NCBI GenBank assembly: GCA_027887005.1
Contig: JAPCJI010000001.1
Coordinates: 186,001-250,000, forward strand
Source of the DNA: Nitrososphaerota archaeon
GTDB taxonomy: Archaea; Thermoproteota; Nitrososphaeria; Nitrososphaerales; Gagatemarchaeaceae
Length of the DNA stretch: 64,000 nt
Direction: 5' to 3'
This document shows positions 8,234 through 17,830 of this stretch, one piece after another. The position numbers were made by a program, and so were the translations under genes. The notes beneath the pieces were generated by a model that was not told the DNA's origin, made no database searches, and saw only the letters and a program-made list of their open reading frames with translations. The stretch's first letter is position 1; every line of letters starts with the position of its first letter.

Positions 8234-10174
8234 TTAGCCCTCGTAGGGTAGGTGAACCTTCCTGAAGACCTCCCCGAGGCGGGGATCCTCGCGAGCCTTC
8301 TTGAACAGGGGATGGTAGCGCGCGGTGACGGGGTCGAAGGTGTGATTTTCCGCGGCCCTGTACATTTGTTCGAAGAATCTGTCCTTGTCTCCAAGGGCCA
8401 AGTAGATGAATCCTGCTTGGGGAGCGCCGATCCATCCTGGCCCCTTTCCAGAGTCCAGCTTTGCGATCATCTCCCGAGCTGTCTTCTCATCACCCGTCAA
8501 GGCCGCAAGATAACCCCTGTTCAGGTATGTGCTGGTCAAGGTCGGGCCAATCCTCTCCATCTCCCTCACGGTCTCCTCCGCCTGCTCGTAGTCTCCCTTG
8601 CTTACATAGTAATCGAACATGTTACGATACGTGCGGTACGGCTCCAAGTGAAACGTCTTCTTCCAGTGGTCCATGGCTTCCTCGCTTCTACCTGTGAAGA
8701 AGTAAGCTCTGCCCAGCGTAGATATCGCCCTTGGTGAAAGAGGATCCAGCTGGTAGGCCTTCTCCGCCGCCCTGACAAACTCCTTTGAGTCTCCTAGTGC
8801 GGCTGACTCGCTGGCCAGTTCGACATAGGCATCGGCCAAGTTGGGGTTGAGCTCCAGGGCCCTTCTGAGCTGGAGCAAAGAGCTTTGATCCTCGTCTGCC
8901 ATCCCCATGATTGAGGCCAGGCTGCTGTGCGCCTCCGCTAGGTTTTCGTCTAGCTCCAGAGCCTTCAAGGCAGCTGCACGACCCTTATCGATCCCCTCCT
9001 GAAACTGGATGTAACCTCCGTTGCCGAGCCAAAGGTAGCAACCAGAAATTCCTGCGTAAGCCCTGGCGAACTTAGGGTCCCTAGCCACCGCCTGTTCGAA
9101 GAGGCTCAAGGCGTTTCTGAGCGGGTCCTCCCCCCCTTCTGGTCGGTGGACCAGCTGCATCCCCTGCAGGTAATACGAATAGGCAACCGTGTCTTCAGTT
9201 GCTCTACTCTCCAACGCCTTCTTCTCAGAGTCAAGGAGGTGGATTTTCAACTCCCCCACCACTTTTTCGGCTATATCCGTCTGCACAGCGAAGATGTCTT
9301 CCAGTTCTCTGTCGTACCTGGAGGACCAAAGGTGCTCCTCTGTGTTGGCATTGATCAACTGGGCGGTGACTCTGATCCTGTTCCCCGCTTTCCTGATGCT
9401 TCCCTCTACAAGCGAACCTGCCTTGAGCTCACTCCCGATTTGAAGGGCGTTCTTTTTCACGCCCTTGTAGTTCATCACAGAGGTCCTGGCTATCACGCCC
9501 AGCTCCCTAACCTGGCAGAGCCTGTCGATCAACTCCTCCGTGAGGCCGTCAGCGAAATACTCGTCGTTGGGCTCGGGGCTCATGCTCGAAAAGGGAAGGA
9601 CTGCTATCCTCTTCGAGTCCAGCTGCAGGACCTGCCTAGGGCTACTCTCTTCCCAGGGCATCACAACCTTGTAAACCTCCATCGGCTCGGCAACGTTCTT
9701 CAGAGACCTTGGCCCAAGGCTCGAGAGCTGAAGGTCTACCCTGTCGCGGATGAGATCGTATACCCGATGGGTGATACACACCCCGCCATCCTCGGAAACG
9801 GCCTCTATCCTGGACGCGACGTTCACAGCGTCGCCCGAAATGTCTCCCTGAGACTCGACCACCTCCCCTACGTGGACGCCTATCCTGAGATGAACCCTCT
9901 TGTCAGTGGCAAGGGAGAGGTTGAACTCCCGGGTCGCCCTTTGAATGTCGTAAGCGCACCTGACCGCATCCACGGCGTTTGGAAACTCGACAAGGAAGGC
10001 GTCACCCATGGTCTTGACCTCTCTACCATTGTGTCTCCCGAGAATTGGCCTAACGAGTTTTCTTTGCTCCTCGACCAAGGCGAGCGAAAGCGACTCATTC
10101 CTTTGCGCCAAGGCGGTGTATCCTACCATATCAGTGAACATGATCGCGGCCAGCCTCCTTTGACTCTGGGACAA
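8234..10174 (-). CDS. Class III adenylate cyclase-TolB-TPR protein (paralog 1)
   Basis: Predicted to make cAMP. The N-terminal 190 residues are a class III cyclase domain with IMFTDMVGYT (metal Asp), VKTMGDAFL (adenine-contacting Lys and second metal Asp) and GDISGDAVNVASR (purine Asp, transition-state Asn and Arg), so it looks active. Residues about 190-330 are a FlgO/TolB-like domain (IAVLPFSSMSP, GLTEELI). The rest is TPR repeats. I place the start at TTG 10174 rather than the upstream open codon at 10243: this gives 646 residues, against 645 in both paralogs, and aligns all three N-termini. No membrane or DNA-binding part is seen. Confidence 0.85.
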   Translation of the reverse strand: MSQSQRRLAAIMFTDMVGYTALAQRNESLSLALVEEQRKLVRPILGRHNGREVKTMGDAFLVEFPNAVDAVRCAYDIQRATREFNLSLATDKRVHLRIGVHVGEVVESQGDISGDAVNVASRIEAVSEDGGVCITHRVYDLIRDRVDLQLSSLGPRSLKNVAEPMEVYKVVMPWEESSPRQVLQLDSKRIAVLPFSSMSPEPNDEYFADGLTEELIDRLCQVRELGVIARTSVMNYKGVKKNALQIGSELKAGSLVEGSIRKAGNRIRVTAQLINANTEEHLWSSRYDRELEDIFAVQTDIAEKVVGELKIHLLDSEKKALESRATEDTVAYSYYLQGMQLVHRPEGGEDPLRNALSLFEQAVARDPKFARAYAGISGCYLWLGNGGYIQFQEGIDKGRAAALKALELDENLAEAHSSLASIMGMADEDQSSLLQLRRALELNPNLADAYVELASESAALGDSKEFVRAAEKAYQLDPLSPRAISTLGRAYFFTGRSEEAMDHWKKTFHLEPYRTYRNMFDYYVSKGDYEQAEETVREMERIGPTLTSTYLNRGYLAALTGDEKTAREMIAKLDSGKGPGWIGAPQAGFIYLALGDKDRFFEQMYRAAENHTFDPVTARYHPLFKKAREDPRLGEVFRKVHLPYEG

Positions 10175-10203
10175 ACCTGACTTCGAGTTCGGGTCACGCC
10201 AGC

Positions 10204-10212
10204 GATAAATCC
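10204..10212 (-). promoter_or_regulatory. TATA box of cyclase paralog 1
   Basis: Reads GGATTTATC on the minus strand, about 34 bases before TTG 10174. The same TTTATC precedes the other two paralogs. Confidence 0.6.
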
Positions 10213-10497
10213 CTTTTGGGGAGTGTGAAGAACGTCCAAACATCGGCAGTGGCTTCGGACATGGACGCGACGCTAGGAACGCAATTTGAACGAGCTCCTA
10301 GCAATTCACGCGTATGGTCAAGATTAGCCAGAATCGAGTCGCTTTCACCGAACTGAGTTCAATCTGGGTTGTATAGAAAATGGGGTCGCCCGGATACGAA
10401 CCTCAAGTTCAATGCGCACCCTCGCCCGGCCGACTTCAATTTCCCTTCCTGTTCGCTTCCCCCTAACCTTCATTAGATTCCAGGTCGAAACTGCGTC

Positions 10498-11073
10498 GTG
10501 TCTGTCTATTATGAAGGCGCCGAGCCGCCAGACTATCCGTCGCGCCATCTCCTGATCCGCTCGCTGGCTCTGACATTCGCAGCCTCAATCCCGTTCCTGT
10601 TCTTCCTGCTCCTAGGCGCCGTGGGTCTGCTCCTCTACGGGGTCGCCCTCTTCTACCTGTTCCTGCTGGTCTTTGCCCAGATCTACTACCTGCCCGAGAA
10701 CTCCAAACCGTCGATAGTGGAACGGCTCCGTCTCCATAGATGCCCCTATTGCATGCGCTGGTCTTCTCGCATGGTCGACAGGCGGGCTGTAGGGGAAGAG
10801 ACGAACCAGTCCACGCCGACGCCTCAGGTCGTCCTCTCCGCCCAGGCGATGGTCGGGCCAGACAGCTTCCTGCCCGGCGACGGGATGGTGGTGAAAGACG
10901 CTCGGATCGAGAACGTCGAGCCCGAAGTTGAAGAAGTTACGTTCAAGGAGTCCTTCAAGTGTTCGCGGTGCGGCAAGACATGGACCAGGGACGTCACCCA
11001 TGCCACAAAGATGATCCTAAAGCCTCGGATGAAGGAAGAGGCCGAGGCTAAGTGGCAGGACGCAGACCTCTGA
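10498..11073 (+). CDS. Membrane protein with split zinc ribbon
   Basis: 191 residues. A double hydrophobic segment lies at about 20-66. CPYC near residue 82 and CSRCGKTW near residue 155 form a zinc ribbon split by a 70-residue insert. The C-terminus is charged. The start is GTG 10498. The family is not recognised; it may be a membrane-tethered zinc protein facing the cytoplasm. Confidence 0.6.
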   Translation: MSVYYEGAEPPDYPSRHLLIRSLALTFAASIPFLFFLLLGAVGLLLYGVALFYLFLLVFAQIYYLPENSKPSIVERLRLHRCPYCMRWSSRMVDRRAVGEETNQSTPTPQVVLSAQAMVGPDSFLPGDGMVVKDARIENVEPEVEEVTFKESFKCSRCGKTWTRDVTHATKMILKPRMKEEAEAKWQDADL

Positions 11074-11283
11074 CGCCTCCCTGCTGAAGGGAATCCCTAG
11101 GGAAGACGATTCTCGTAGAGGGTGTCGCGCGCAGTTGGGAGCGAGAAATGGGTTCGAACCCAATCACCTTCGGCCCCTAGCCGGGCTATCTGGAACATTC
11201 TAGAACAGAGCCGGAGATGAAATGAGAATGCTGATCACTTCACGGTCAGAAACTGCACAACGTTCTTCAGTCACCTTCAGTCT

Positions 11284-14200
11284 TTGCATACGTTGGGCCC
11301 TCGCAGCGGGTCGAAACTAGTCGCTCTTATCGTGATTATGCTCCTTGCGGCCCCCTTCCTCGCGCTGATTCCGTCTAGGGCACAGGCGGCTGGCCCTCCG
11401 GGGACGGTGCCGGTCGTCCTGACGGTCTACCCCCGGGGAGCCCCCACGGCGACATTCAGTCTGAGTGGATGCGGCGTTTCGCCCGCGACAATACCTGGCG
11501 ATGGACTCGCCCACACCGTAGTGGCCGAATCAGGCTGTGGCGTGATCGTGGCCGCTCCGACTCCCGGGTCAGACATGCGGTTCGTCTTTCCGTCTGCGAG
11601 CCTGGGTGCAAGCAACAGCACCGTGATAACGGTAGGCTCCGCTTCTCTGATTTCTCTAACTTACTATTACCAAGTCGGGGAGTACGTCTCTTTCAATGTA
11701 ATCGGCGGAGGCTCGCCCAGTCCCGTTCCTAGCCTTCTGTACTCCTACGTCGGAACAAACCTCACGCAACCTTTGTCGACCACCCCCACCCACGACTGGT
11801 TAGATTGGATTGACCCGTCGACGGGTAAGTACCTGCACGTCTCGCCTGCGGCAATCTTCGCCCCCGGGTCGAGTTCCGAGAGGTGGGCAAATAATGGAAC
11901 CTTCGCCGTGAAGCAGACCGCTGGAGGAACCATCATCCCGTCCTACCACCACCAGTACTATCAGTTTCTCTCATATTCCGTCACCAACGGTCATAGCGCG
12001 ACCGCCCCCTTTGTCGACGGCTCCCAGTTTGGATACCCCTTCTCCTCCAAGCTGGGGACCCCGTCAATTCCGACCTGGTTCGACGCCATTGGCAACCTCA
12101 CTTTCAGCAGCACCACAGACAGCACAGGCGCAAAGCTGGTCCCCAACCCGGCGTGGGTTTCGGCTCTTCAGTCGCAGAACACCATCATAGCGTATTCTCC
12201 CGTGTCGGTCACGTCGACCACAACCACCAGCTCGTCGTCGAGCGTAAGCTCCAACACCACCACCCCCACCATCACTACCACGCCGGGATCCACGTCATCT
12301 TCGACTGGGGGCGTGAATCTCGTCTTGCTTGTCCTCCTTCTGGGGTTCACAATCCTAGTGGCAGCAGCTGTCTTCCTGTGGCGTAGAGGTATCATTCTTG
12401 CGGGCGACAAGCCGAAGGGTCCAGGCGGCGCGCCTGAGGAAGGGGGGGCCACGGGCACCGGGGGACCTGGAAGTGGTCCTGGAGCCGGTCCAGGAAGCGG
12501 TCCAGGAAGCGGCCCGGGGGGAGGTCCAGGAGGGATTCCGGTGGGTGGCGAGCCCGTCCCTCCTCCGGTCGTCCCCCACGGAGCACCTGAAGGGTGCGCT
12601 CTCTCGTCACATTGGCTCCATCACAGGTTGGAAATGGGCCTGCTTCCTGGAGGGAGCAAGGACGCTCCCAACAAGTTCACCACCCCCCCGGACGAACCAG
12701 TCCCACTGAGAGCTGGGGCGACCGACGTCCATCTGCTCATCCAGGAGTGTTCCTGCCCCGGAATAGCAGGAGACTTGAGCAGGAAGACGATCAGCATGGC
12801 GGCCAAGCTTCGGGTCGAGTGGGAGATCGTTGAGGGGGAGGGCGGATTCGTCGACCAGAGTCGGGGGACGCCCCGTCAGTCTGACAAGGGCGACGAAGTG
12901 CTCTTCCAACCCGGCCGGGTTGACCCGAAGTCAGGCTCGAAAGCAAAGACAGTCAAGGTCAGGGTCAAGGCTGTCCACGACGACACGACGAAGCCCCCAG
13001 ACCACGCCGAGGTGACTTCACTCATCACGATGGAGATATCGAGGAGTACCGCCCCCGGCGGCCCGGCCGCTGCAGCAGGCCAGGCGTCGAAGGACGAATA
13101 CCTGTACAACTACTGGGTAGAGGACGGCCCGCCTGTCAAAGGCCCGGACCCGCCGCCGGACATGACCGCAGACTGCGTACCGGGTCACGATTGGGCCCAG
13201 GCAGAGGAGATCCAGGGGCAGATCTCGTTGATGCCTCTGTCCTGCAACCCAGGCGACCTCGTCAGGCTTGGGGCGATGGGCACCGACGCGGACGAACTCA
13301 GGCTCGTGTGCACACCCTCAGGCAAGGTTTGCAAACTCCCCTCTCCGACCTCGGGCTCGGTCCTGAGCGACCCCCTCACATATTCTTGGAAGGCGGACAG
13401 GGGCGACTTTCCACTCAAAGAACTGTACGAGAAGCTGCACGGGAAACCTCCTGGGGCAGGCGGTTGGGAAGGGGGTCAGGTCGTCGTCTGGCGGGCCCCT
13501 GGGGAGGCCTGCGACGCGAAGATAACGCTCCAGATGAGGGATTCTGGCGCGGAGTTCCCCGACAAACCCAAGGAACTGCAAGCTGACGTCAGGGTCGGCA
13601 ACCCAAGCCCGAGCACGCCTGCTACGCCGCCTCCCCCAACCGTCATCCCGCCACAGACGTCCAAGGCACAAGTCGGGACCTGTTGTGGCCCAGATGTCAC
13701 CGATAACGTGCTGGGGGCCATGCTTAAGATGATGAACGACTTCTTTTCTTGGAGCAGGGAGAAGCAGTCCACAGAGTTGGGATACCTCACACGGATCCCT
13801 CTGGCTGGGGACGATGGCTCGAAGCCCAATTTCAACAACGCCTGGGACATAACCGAACTAGCCCCGTCTGAAGAGAGAGGGGACATTACAGTCTCCCGAA
13901 AGAACCCTGTCCCACACAGAGGACCCGCCACACCTGTGGCAGGAGGGTACAAGGCCACGCTGAGCCCCTACGTCGGCCGCTGCATGAATCCAACCGACCC
14001 TTGCTACCCATCGGTTGTGTTCCTCGGCAACTGTCATCATCCCCAAGTCGTGAACTACATAGAATGGGGCGTCTTGGCGCGACTTGATGAATGGATGAAG
14101 GTAATTGAACGTTTGGAGGACTTGAAAGCCGTAAACGCCCAATATTTCAAGAATCATCCCGAAGAGAAAGAAACAGCGTCACCGCAGGCCGCGACCCGGC

Positions 14201-14526
14201 AGTATCTGGCAACGACCCTAGGTGACTTCCACACCCTCAGGAGCGGACTGTTGGACGCTAATTATCAGGACCAGGTGGCGATGGTTGAGGTGGGGTGGCG
14301 GCTTGCAGACGATTATCTAGTGCGAAAGACGAACGGAAAGCTTCCGTACAAGCTGAAGGAGGTGAACAAGGCGGCCCTCGAGGGCATCTTGGAGTCATTG
14401 CAGAACAACTCAAGAGGGACGGCAGCCTGCAAGACAAATTGCGGTCGCTACCTCTCGTCCATGTCGTTTAGATACAATTTCGGCGATGAAGAATTGAGGC
14501 TCGGAATCCCTCTGGCAGAACTCTGA
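11284..14526 (+). CDS. Large secreted-stalk / cytoplasmic-domain membrane protein
   Basis: 1080 residues. It has a signal sequence (about 10-36), an outer domain to about 300, a Ser/Thr stalk, one membrane helix near 342-366, then a Gly/Pro-rich linker (about 372-420) made of repeated PGSGPG units. About 650 cytoplasmic residues follow, with several Cys pairs. The last 270 residues hold CGPDVTDNVLGAMLKM, AWDITEL and VNYIEWGVLARLDEW. From memory this resembles a C-terminal domain found in bacterial proteins linked to extracellular contractile injection systems; that match is tentative. Start TTG 11284 keeps the basic signal n-region. Function unknown; the 807-aa protein at 27916 has the same plan. 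Confidence 0.7.
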   Translation: MHTLGPRSGSKLVALIVIMLLAAPFLALIPSRAQAAGPPGTVPVVLTVYPRGAPTATFSLSGCGVSPATIPGDGLAHTVVAESGCGVIVAAPTPGSDMRFVFPSASLGASNSTVITVGSASLISLTYYYQVGEYVSFNVIGGGSPSPVPSLLYSYVGTNLTQPLSTTPTHDWLDWIDPSTGKYLHVSPAAIFAPGSSSERWANNGTFAVKQTAGGTIIPSYHHQYYQFLSYSVTNGHSATAPFVDGSQFGYPFSSKLGTPSIPTWFDAIGNLTFSSTTDSTGAKLVPNPAWVSALQSQNTIIAYSPVSVTSTTTTSSSSSVSSNTTTPTITTTPGSTSSSTGGVNLVLLVLLLGFTILVAAAVFLWRRGIILAGDKPKGPGGAPEEGGATGTGGPGSGPGAGPGSGPGSGPGGGPGGIPVGGEPVPPPVVPHGAPEGCALSSHWLHHRLEMGLLPGGSKDAPNKFTTPPDEPVPLRAGATDVHLLIQECSCPGIAGDLSRKTISMAAKLRVEWEIVEGEGGFVDQSRGTPRQSDKGDEVLFQPGRVDPKSGSKAKTVKVRVKAVHDDTTKPPDHAEVTSLITMEISRSTAPGGPAAAAGQASKDEYLYNYWVEDGPPVKGPDPPPDMTADCVPGHDWAQAEEIQGQISLMPLSCNPGDLVRLGAMGTDADELRLVCTPSGKVCKLPSPTSGSVLSDPLTYSWKADRGDFPLKELYEKLHGKPPGAGGWEGGQVVVWRAPGEACDAKITLQMRDSGAEFPDKPKELQADVRVGNPSPSTPATPPPPTVIPPQTSKAQVGTCCGPDVTDNVLGAMLKMMNDFFSWSREKQSTELGYLTRIPLAGDDGSKPNFNNAWDITELAPSEERGDITVSRKNPVPHRGPATPVAGGYKATLSPYVGRCMNPTDPCYPSVVFLGNCHHPQVVNYIEWGVLARLDEWMKVIERLEDLKAVNAQYFKNHPEEKETASPQAATRQYLATTLGDFHTLRSGLLDANYQDQVAMVEVGWRLADDYLVRKTNGKLPYKLKEVNKAALEGILESLQNNSRGTAACKTNCGRYLSSMSFRYNFGDEELRLGIPLAEL

Positions 14527-14560
14527 CCAATTGCCTCAATCCCCGCGAGAGAGTTTGTTC

Positions 14561-14602
14561 AGGCGCCCACCTGAACTGGGAAGGCCCAGCCAGGGCGCTC
14601 TC
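14561..14602. repeat. Family B dispersed repeat, reverse orientation
   Basis: GGCGCCC at the left end and CCCAGCCAGGGCGCTC at the right, lying between the 1080-aa gene and the convergent signal peptidase gene. Confidence 0.55.
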
Positions 14603-14614
14603 CATCACTCTCAA

Positions 14615-15439
14615 CTATCTAGGGAGGCCTGAAACACAGCTCGGGCAGACAGTCAGGAGGAGTCCATTAGAGCACTCGAAATTGGTGGCAGTCGTCGAGC
14701 AGACAGGGCAGAGTGTCCTGTTCACTTTCCACCCTGCATCCAACCCTCCCTTCTTGATCCAGTCGACCAGCGCCAGGACCCTTCCATCCGTAATCTGGTC
14801 AGGGTTCAAGTCTTGGATGTAGTTGACTGCCAGCTCGAACTTCTTGAAAACCCCGTCAGGTAGCTCTCCGTTCAGCGACATCTGGGCAAGGGCGCCTAGG
14901 AAAGCCCCCTTCTCTTCATCCTTCTTCGCCTTTGCTTCACTCCCCCCTATGTACGCGAATGTGATCAGCCCCACAATGGTGACGAGCCCCTGCGGGGACT
15001 GGGCGAACATGACAACGAGGCCCACCTTGGGGATCACGACTTCCGGAGTGCCAAGGATTCTGGCCGAGGGAACGAGCCCCGGGTCAGGCTGTTGGTTGTT
15101 GTCCCCCTTCGTTTCATAGTTGATCGTCCTATCGCTCTGAATGACCGTGCCTACTATCCTGTGGATGAGGACGGGCTTCAGGAGGGAATCGAGGGCCGAT
15201 ATCCCGGTCCCGCTCTGGACAAATACGATGACGGTGCCGTTGGGGATCTCCCCCTGGGGCGCCGAGTGGAAGACGACCAGGTCCCCGTTCTGCAGCGCGG
15301 GGTACATGCTGTTGCCATTGACTACCGTCATCGGATAGGTCAGGGTCCCCATGGAGATCGGAAGGAGTATCGCGGCGGCGAACAAAGCGATGAGAAGGCT
15401 GATTCCAAGCCTCTTCGGGAGCCCCTTGGGTAGCCTCAT
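14615..15439 (-). CDS. SipW-like type I signal peptidase (S26B) with C-terminal zinc ribbon
   Basis: Cuts signal peptides at the outer face of the membrane. Ser44 in NGNSMYPAL, His93 in LIHRIVG and Asp113 in TKGDNN mark the archaeal/ER-type Ser-His enzyme. Membrane helices lie at about 11-30 and 137-165. The last 35 residues add a four-Cys zinc site (CPVC and CPSC), an unusual extension. It overlaps the 550-aa secreted protein by four bases (ATGA), so it is coupled to that gene. Having its own peptidase beside two secreted proteins mirrors bacterial SipW-TasA loci, so these are likely its substrates. Confidence 0.8.
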   Translation of the reverse strand: MRLPKGLPKRLGISLLIALFAAAILLPISMGTLTYPMTVVNGNSMYPALQNGDLVVFHSAPQGEIPNGTVIVFVQSGTGISALDSLLKPVLIHRIVGTVIQSDRTINYETKGDNNQQPDPGLVPSARILGTPEVVIPKVGLVVMFAQSPQGLVTIVGLITFAYIGGSEAKAKKDEEKGAFLGALAQMSLNGELPDGVFKKFELAVNYIQDLNPDQITDGRVLALVDWIKKGGLDAGWKVNRTLCPVCSTTATNFECSNGLLLTVCPSCVSGLPR

Positions 15440-17088
15440 GTCAACACCTTCAAGGGCACCTGGAAGTTGGTGGGTTGGCCCACTCCCCAGTAAAGGGTAG
15501 CGGCGGAGGAAGAGGCTGTGACCACCACTGAAAGGTAATCGTTGGCGGGAACGCTCACAGTTGCTTCGGCGAAGGTCATCGTGTACTGTGCCTCAGCGGT
15601 CCCGAGCACAGAAGAGGGGACGTTGCTAGCCACCGTCGTGACCACGGTCCCGGTCGACCCTGTGATGTAGATCGAGACCGTGACCTTGTTAGAGGAAAGG
15701 CTGCCCAGAGAAACGGCTGGCAGGGCGCCGCCCGGTGGAGAGGCCCTTGCCCTCCCCCAGTTGAAGTAAAGCCCGTCCGGGTTGCCCGCAACGCTCGCGC
15801 CTACCGAGCACCAGTACAGTTGCGCCGAACCGGTGATCGGGTGCTGAGGGGTGGAGGCAGCATAGGCAGAGTAGAAACTAGTCGAAACGATCCCTGAAAA
15901 GGAAGTCGAACCCGTTCCAGGGTAGGCAAGTCCGGCATAGTACCAGGTGAGAGCCGCATCCACGCCCCCTCCTGCTACCTTGGTAGCCGCCCCGGCCGCA
16001 ACGTAGACATAACCATACAGCGTCCCGGCGTTCCCCACGACCTCCGATTCGGCGTTTATCGTCCCTGATCCGGCTGTGGTGCTATCACAAAACCCGGCCA
16101 GTCCTTGAAGGTTGCCCGCGTCCCCAGTCTGAATTTCTGAATACGACTCCGCTATCTCCCCATAAGTGGGATTGGCAGCCGGCAGCGGAGTGGTGAGGAT
16201 CATGTTCACCCTGTTGGACGAGCCGTATCCTTTCAGACTGAGGACGTTGATCGACGAGCCGCCAGCTATTGGATTGGCTACTCCTGTGGTCTTTGCCAAT
16301 GTGTTAGAGGCTCCATTGTTGAAGCTTGCCACCGCCGTGTTCCCGTTGAAGTAGAGGTCGAACACGTTCGCCCCGTTGTCGTAAGCGGCGTAGGTGGTCG
16401 ACAGATGGGGAGATTCTCCCCGATATGCCCCATCGAACTCTGTCGATGTGGGTAAGAACACCATGTAGATCGTGAGCGAGCCGCCGCTCCCGGCAAGGGA
16501 TGAGGTCAGCTTCACCCAGAAGGTCGCCGTGGTCGACGCGGTTGAGCAGGGTCCGTAGGGGGCGGCGCTCCCGCATCCTTCGAGCCATGAATACAGTTTC
16601 GTCGAGCAGAGGGTGTTCAGGCAAAACCCGATGTTTCCCAGGTCAGAGGTTTCATACGCTGAGTACAGAGATGGGTTCGGCTGGACAATGACTTGCAAGG
16701 TATTGGGGGTGGCAGAGCCTTGGTTGTTGGTCAGGGTGATTGGGACGTAGCTGTATGCAGCTGCCGCAGCCCAGAAGTCGAAGACCCAGTTGCCCGCGCT
16801 GACTGTGGTCGCGCTGACGAACTGGGGTGACCATAGGTACCCCGAGGTCGCTTGGGGTATCGAGTACGAGCCCGACGTGCCAGAAGGAGTCTGGGCAGTG
16901 TTTGTGCTGGGGGTCGAGCTCCCCGGGCCGGATGCGGTCTCGAAATACACGTTTGTCAGGGTCCCGTACTTGGTCTGAAGGTTCGTAGTAGAGACCGTCA
17001 CGGACGTGGCGAAGGACTGGACAGCCAGGACTGCTATGATGAGCAGGGCGATAGTGAGGAGCCTCAAGGTCCGGGCGACCTCCAGCAA
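15436..17088 (-). CDS. Secreted DUF2341-like surface protein
   Basis: 550 residues. A basic start and one hydrophobic signal (about 9-27) end in QSFATSV. Residues about 165-260 match the DUF2341 pattern: a SWLEGC stretch, ATFWVKL, LTIYMVFLP, FDGAYRGESPHLS and YDNGANVFDLYFN, a concanavalin-like fold often found in archaeal surface proteins. The rest is Ser/Gly/Thr-rich beta sequence. It lies 64 bases after the 170-aa secreted protein and is coupled to the peptidase gene. It is probably an extracellular or matrix component; ligand unknown. Confidence 0.7.
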   Translation of the reverse strand: MLEVARTLRLLTIALLIIAVLAVQSFATSVTVSTTNLQTKYGTLTNVYFETASGPGSSTPSTNTAQTPSGTSGSYSIPQATSGYLWSPQFVSATTVSAGNWVFDFWAAAAAYSYVPITLTNNQGSATPNTLQVIVQPNPSLYSAYETSDLGNIGFCLNTLCSTKLYSWLEGCGSAAPYGPCSTASTTATFWVKLTSSLAGSGGSLTIYMVFLPTSTEFDGAYRGESPHLSTTYAAYDNGANVFDLYFNGNTAVASFNNGASNTLAKTTGVANPIAGGSSINVLSLKGYGSSNRVNMILTTPLPAANPTYGEIAESYSEIQTGDAGNLQGLAGFCDSTTAGSGTINAESEVVGNAGTLYGYVYVAAGAATKVAGGGVDAALTWYYAGLAYPGTGSTSFSGIVSTSFYSAYAASTPQHPITGSAQLYWCSVGASVAGNPDGLYFNWGRARASPPGGALPAVSLGSLSSNKVTVSIYITGSTGTVVTTVASNVPSSVLGTAEAQYTMTFAEATVSVPANDYLSVVVTASSSAATLYWGVGQPTNFQVPLKVLT

Positions 17089-17152
17089 CGAATGCTTCGA
17101 GTGAAAGAAGGGGTCACTGCGAGCCTAGGCTCGCTTCCGTCCCCCATTGGGT

Positions 17153-17665
17153 CTACGCCACCGTGACTACGATACCGGCCGGCGCGGTGAACGATGCTCC
17201 AGCAGTATCCAGAAGGAACGTCATAGTCTGGCCTGCAGTGATGGATGCAAGCGTTGTAACGGTCAGGGCGAATCCGAGCGTGGAATAGCCAGCACCGGTG
17301 TTCCAAGTGACGGTAAGGGTGTATGTGGTGCTTGGACTGGCAGCGGCATTGAGGGTAAGGGTGACAGAATAGTACCAGTGCCCGGCCGTCAGAGCCGTCT
17401 GGCAAGTACCGCCGTTCGCCCATGTGCATGGCAGAGTCGAAGCAGCTCCTGTCGCCTGGACCACGGAGAACCCGTTGCTCGCCGCCGTGAAGCCACCTAC
17501 GACGTTGTAGTAGACACCGTTCACGCCCTGGTAGGTGTTTGTGGTCACATTCACGCTAGCAGCGTAGGATACCCCTGAGAAGACGACGATGGCCAGGAGC
17601 GGCAGGAGGTACCTCATTCGCAGCCTCCGCCTTGATGCCGGCTTTCTCGTGTACGTTTCCACCAT
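17153..17665 (-). CDS. Small secreted beta-sandwich protein (TasA/pilin-like candidate)
   Basis: 170 residues with a basic n-region, a hydrophobic core LLPLLAIVVFSGVSYA and a likely cut before ASVNV. The mature part is about 135 residues of beta-forming, Thr/Ser/Ala-rich sequence with one Cys pair (PCTWANGGTC). ATG 17617 is a second possible start. It is the first gene of a three-gene operon with the 550-aa protein and a SipW-like peptidase. By position it resembles TasA-like fibre subunits and archaeal donor-strand pili, but this rests on context and composition, not on a recognised motif. Confidence 0.65.
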   Translation of the reverse strand: MVETYTRKPASRRRLRMRYLLPLLAIVVFSGVSYAASVNVTTNTYQGVNGVYYNVVGGFTAASNGFSVVQATGAASTLPCTWANGGTCQTALTAGHWYYSVTLTLNAAASPSTTYTLTVTWNTGAGYSTLGFALTVTTLASITAGQTMTFLLDTAGASFTAPAGIVVTVA

Positions 17666-17706
17666 CTTACTTCCTAGCCGAAAAGGGGCCCTCTCCCTTA
17701 TTATTG

Positions 17707-17731
17707 TATTATGGAGTAGTACTCTATAATA
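17707..17731. promoter_or_regulatory. Near-perfect 25-bp palindrome, likely RHH operator
   Basis: Arms TATTATGGAGTA and TACTCTATAATA around a central G. They pair except for one offset pair on each side, a G facing a T. It sits just upstream of the minus-strand TATA-like AATAATA and between divergent genes, so the RHH protein at 17831 probably binds here. Confidence 0.65.
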
Positions 17732-17738
17732 TGGAATG

Positions 17739-17757
17739 ACAACCTATGTTATGTTGT
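17739..17757. promoter_or_regulatory. Second inverted repeat in the same intergenic region
   Basis: ACAACCTA-TGT-TATGTTGT; the arms pair with one mismatch. It lies eight bases from the first palindrome and may be a second operator half or a separate site. Confidence 0.45.
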
Positions 17758-17803
17758 AAGATGGTTTCGAGAATTTGCACAGGAGTACTTGCGATTGTTT
17801 AGG

Positions 17804-17809
17804 TTATAT
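17804..17809 (+). promoter_or_regulatory. TATA box of the RHH regulator
   Basis: TTATAT is centred 25 bases before ATG 17831, so the transcript is leaderless. Confidence 0.55.
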
Positions 17810-17830
17810 CTTAGTGTTCCTTGGTGAAAC

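Noticed and set aside
9146-10180. 344-codon open frame antisense to cyclase paralog 1
   Set aside because: Lies fully inside a well-supported gene and has no recognisable domain; it is a shadow of the high-GC codon pattern.
11120-11170. tRNA-like T-arm around GGGTTCGAACCC
   Set aside because: The T-stem does not pair to five base pairs and no acceptor, D-arm or anticodon arm fits around it.
12430-12545. Tandem Gly/Pro DNA repeats as a possible CRISPR or satellite
   Set aside because: They are in-frame PGSGPG codons of the 1080-aa protein with no spacers.
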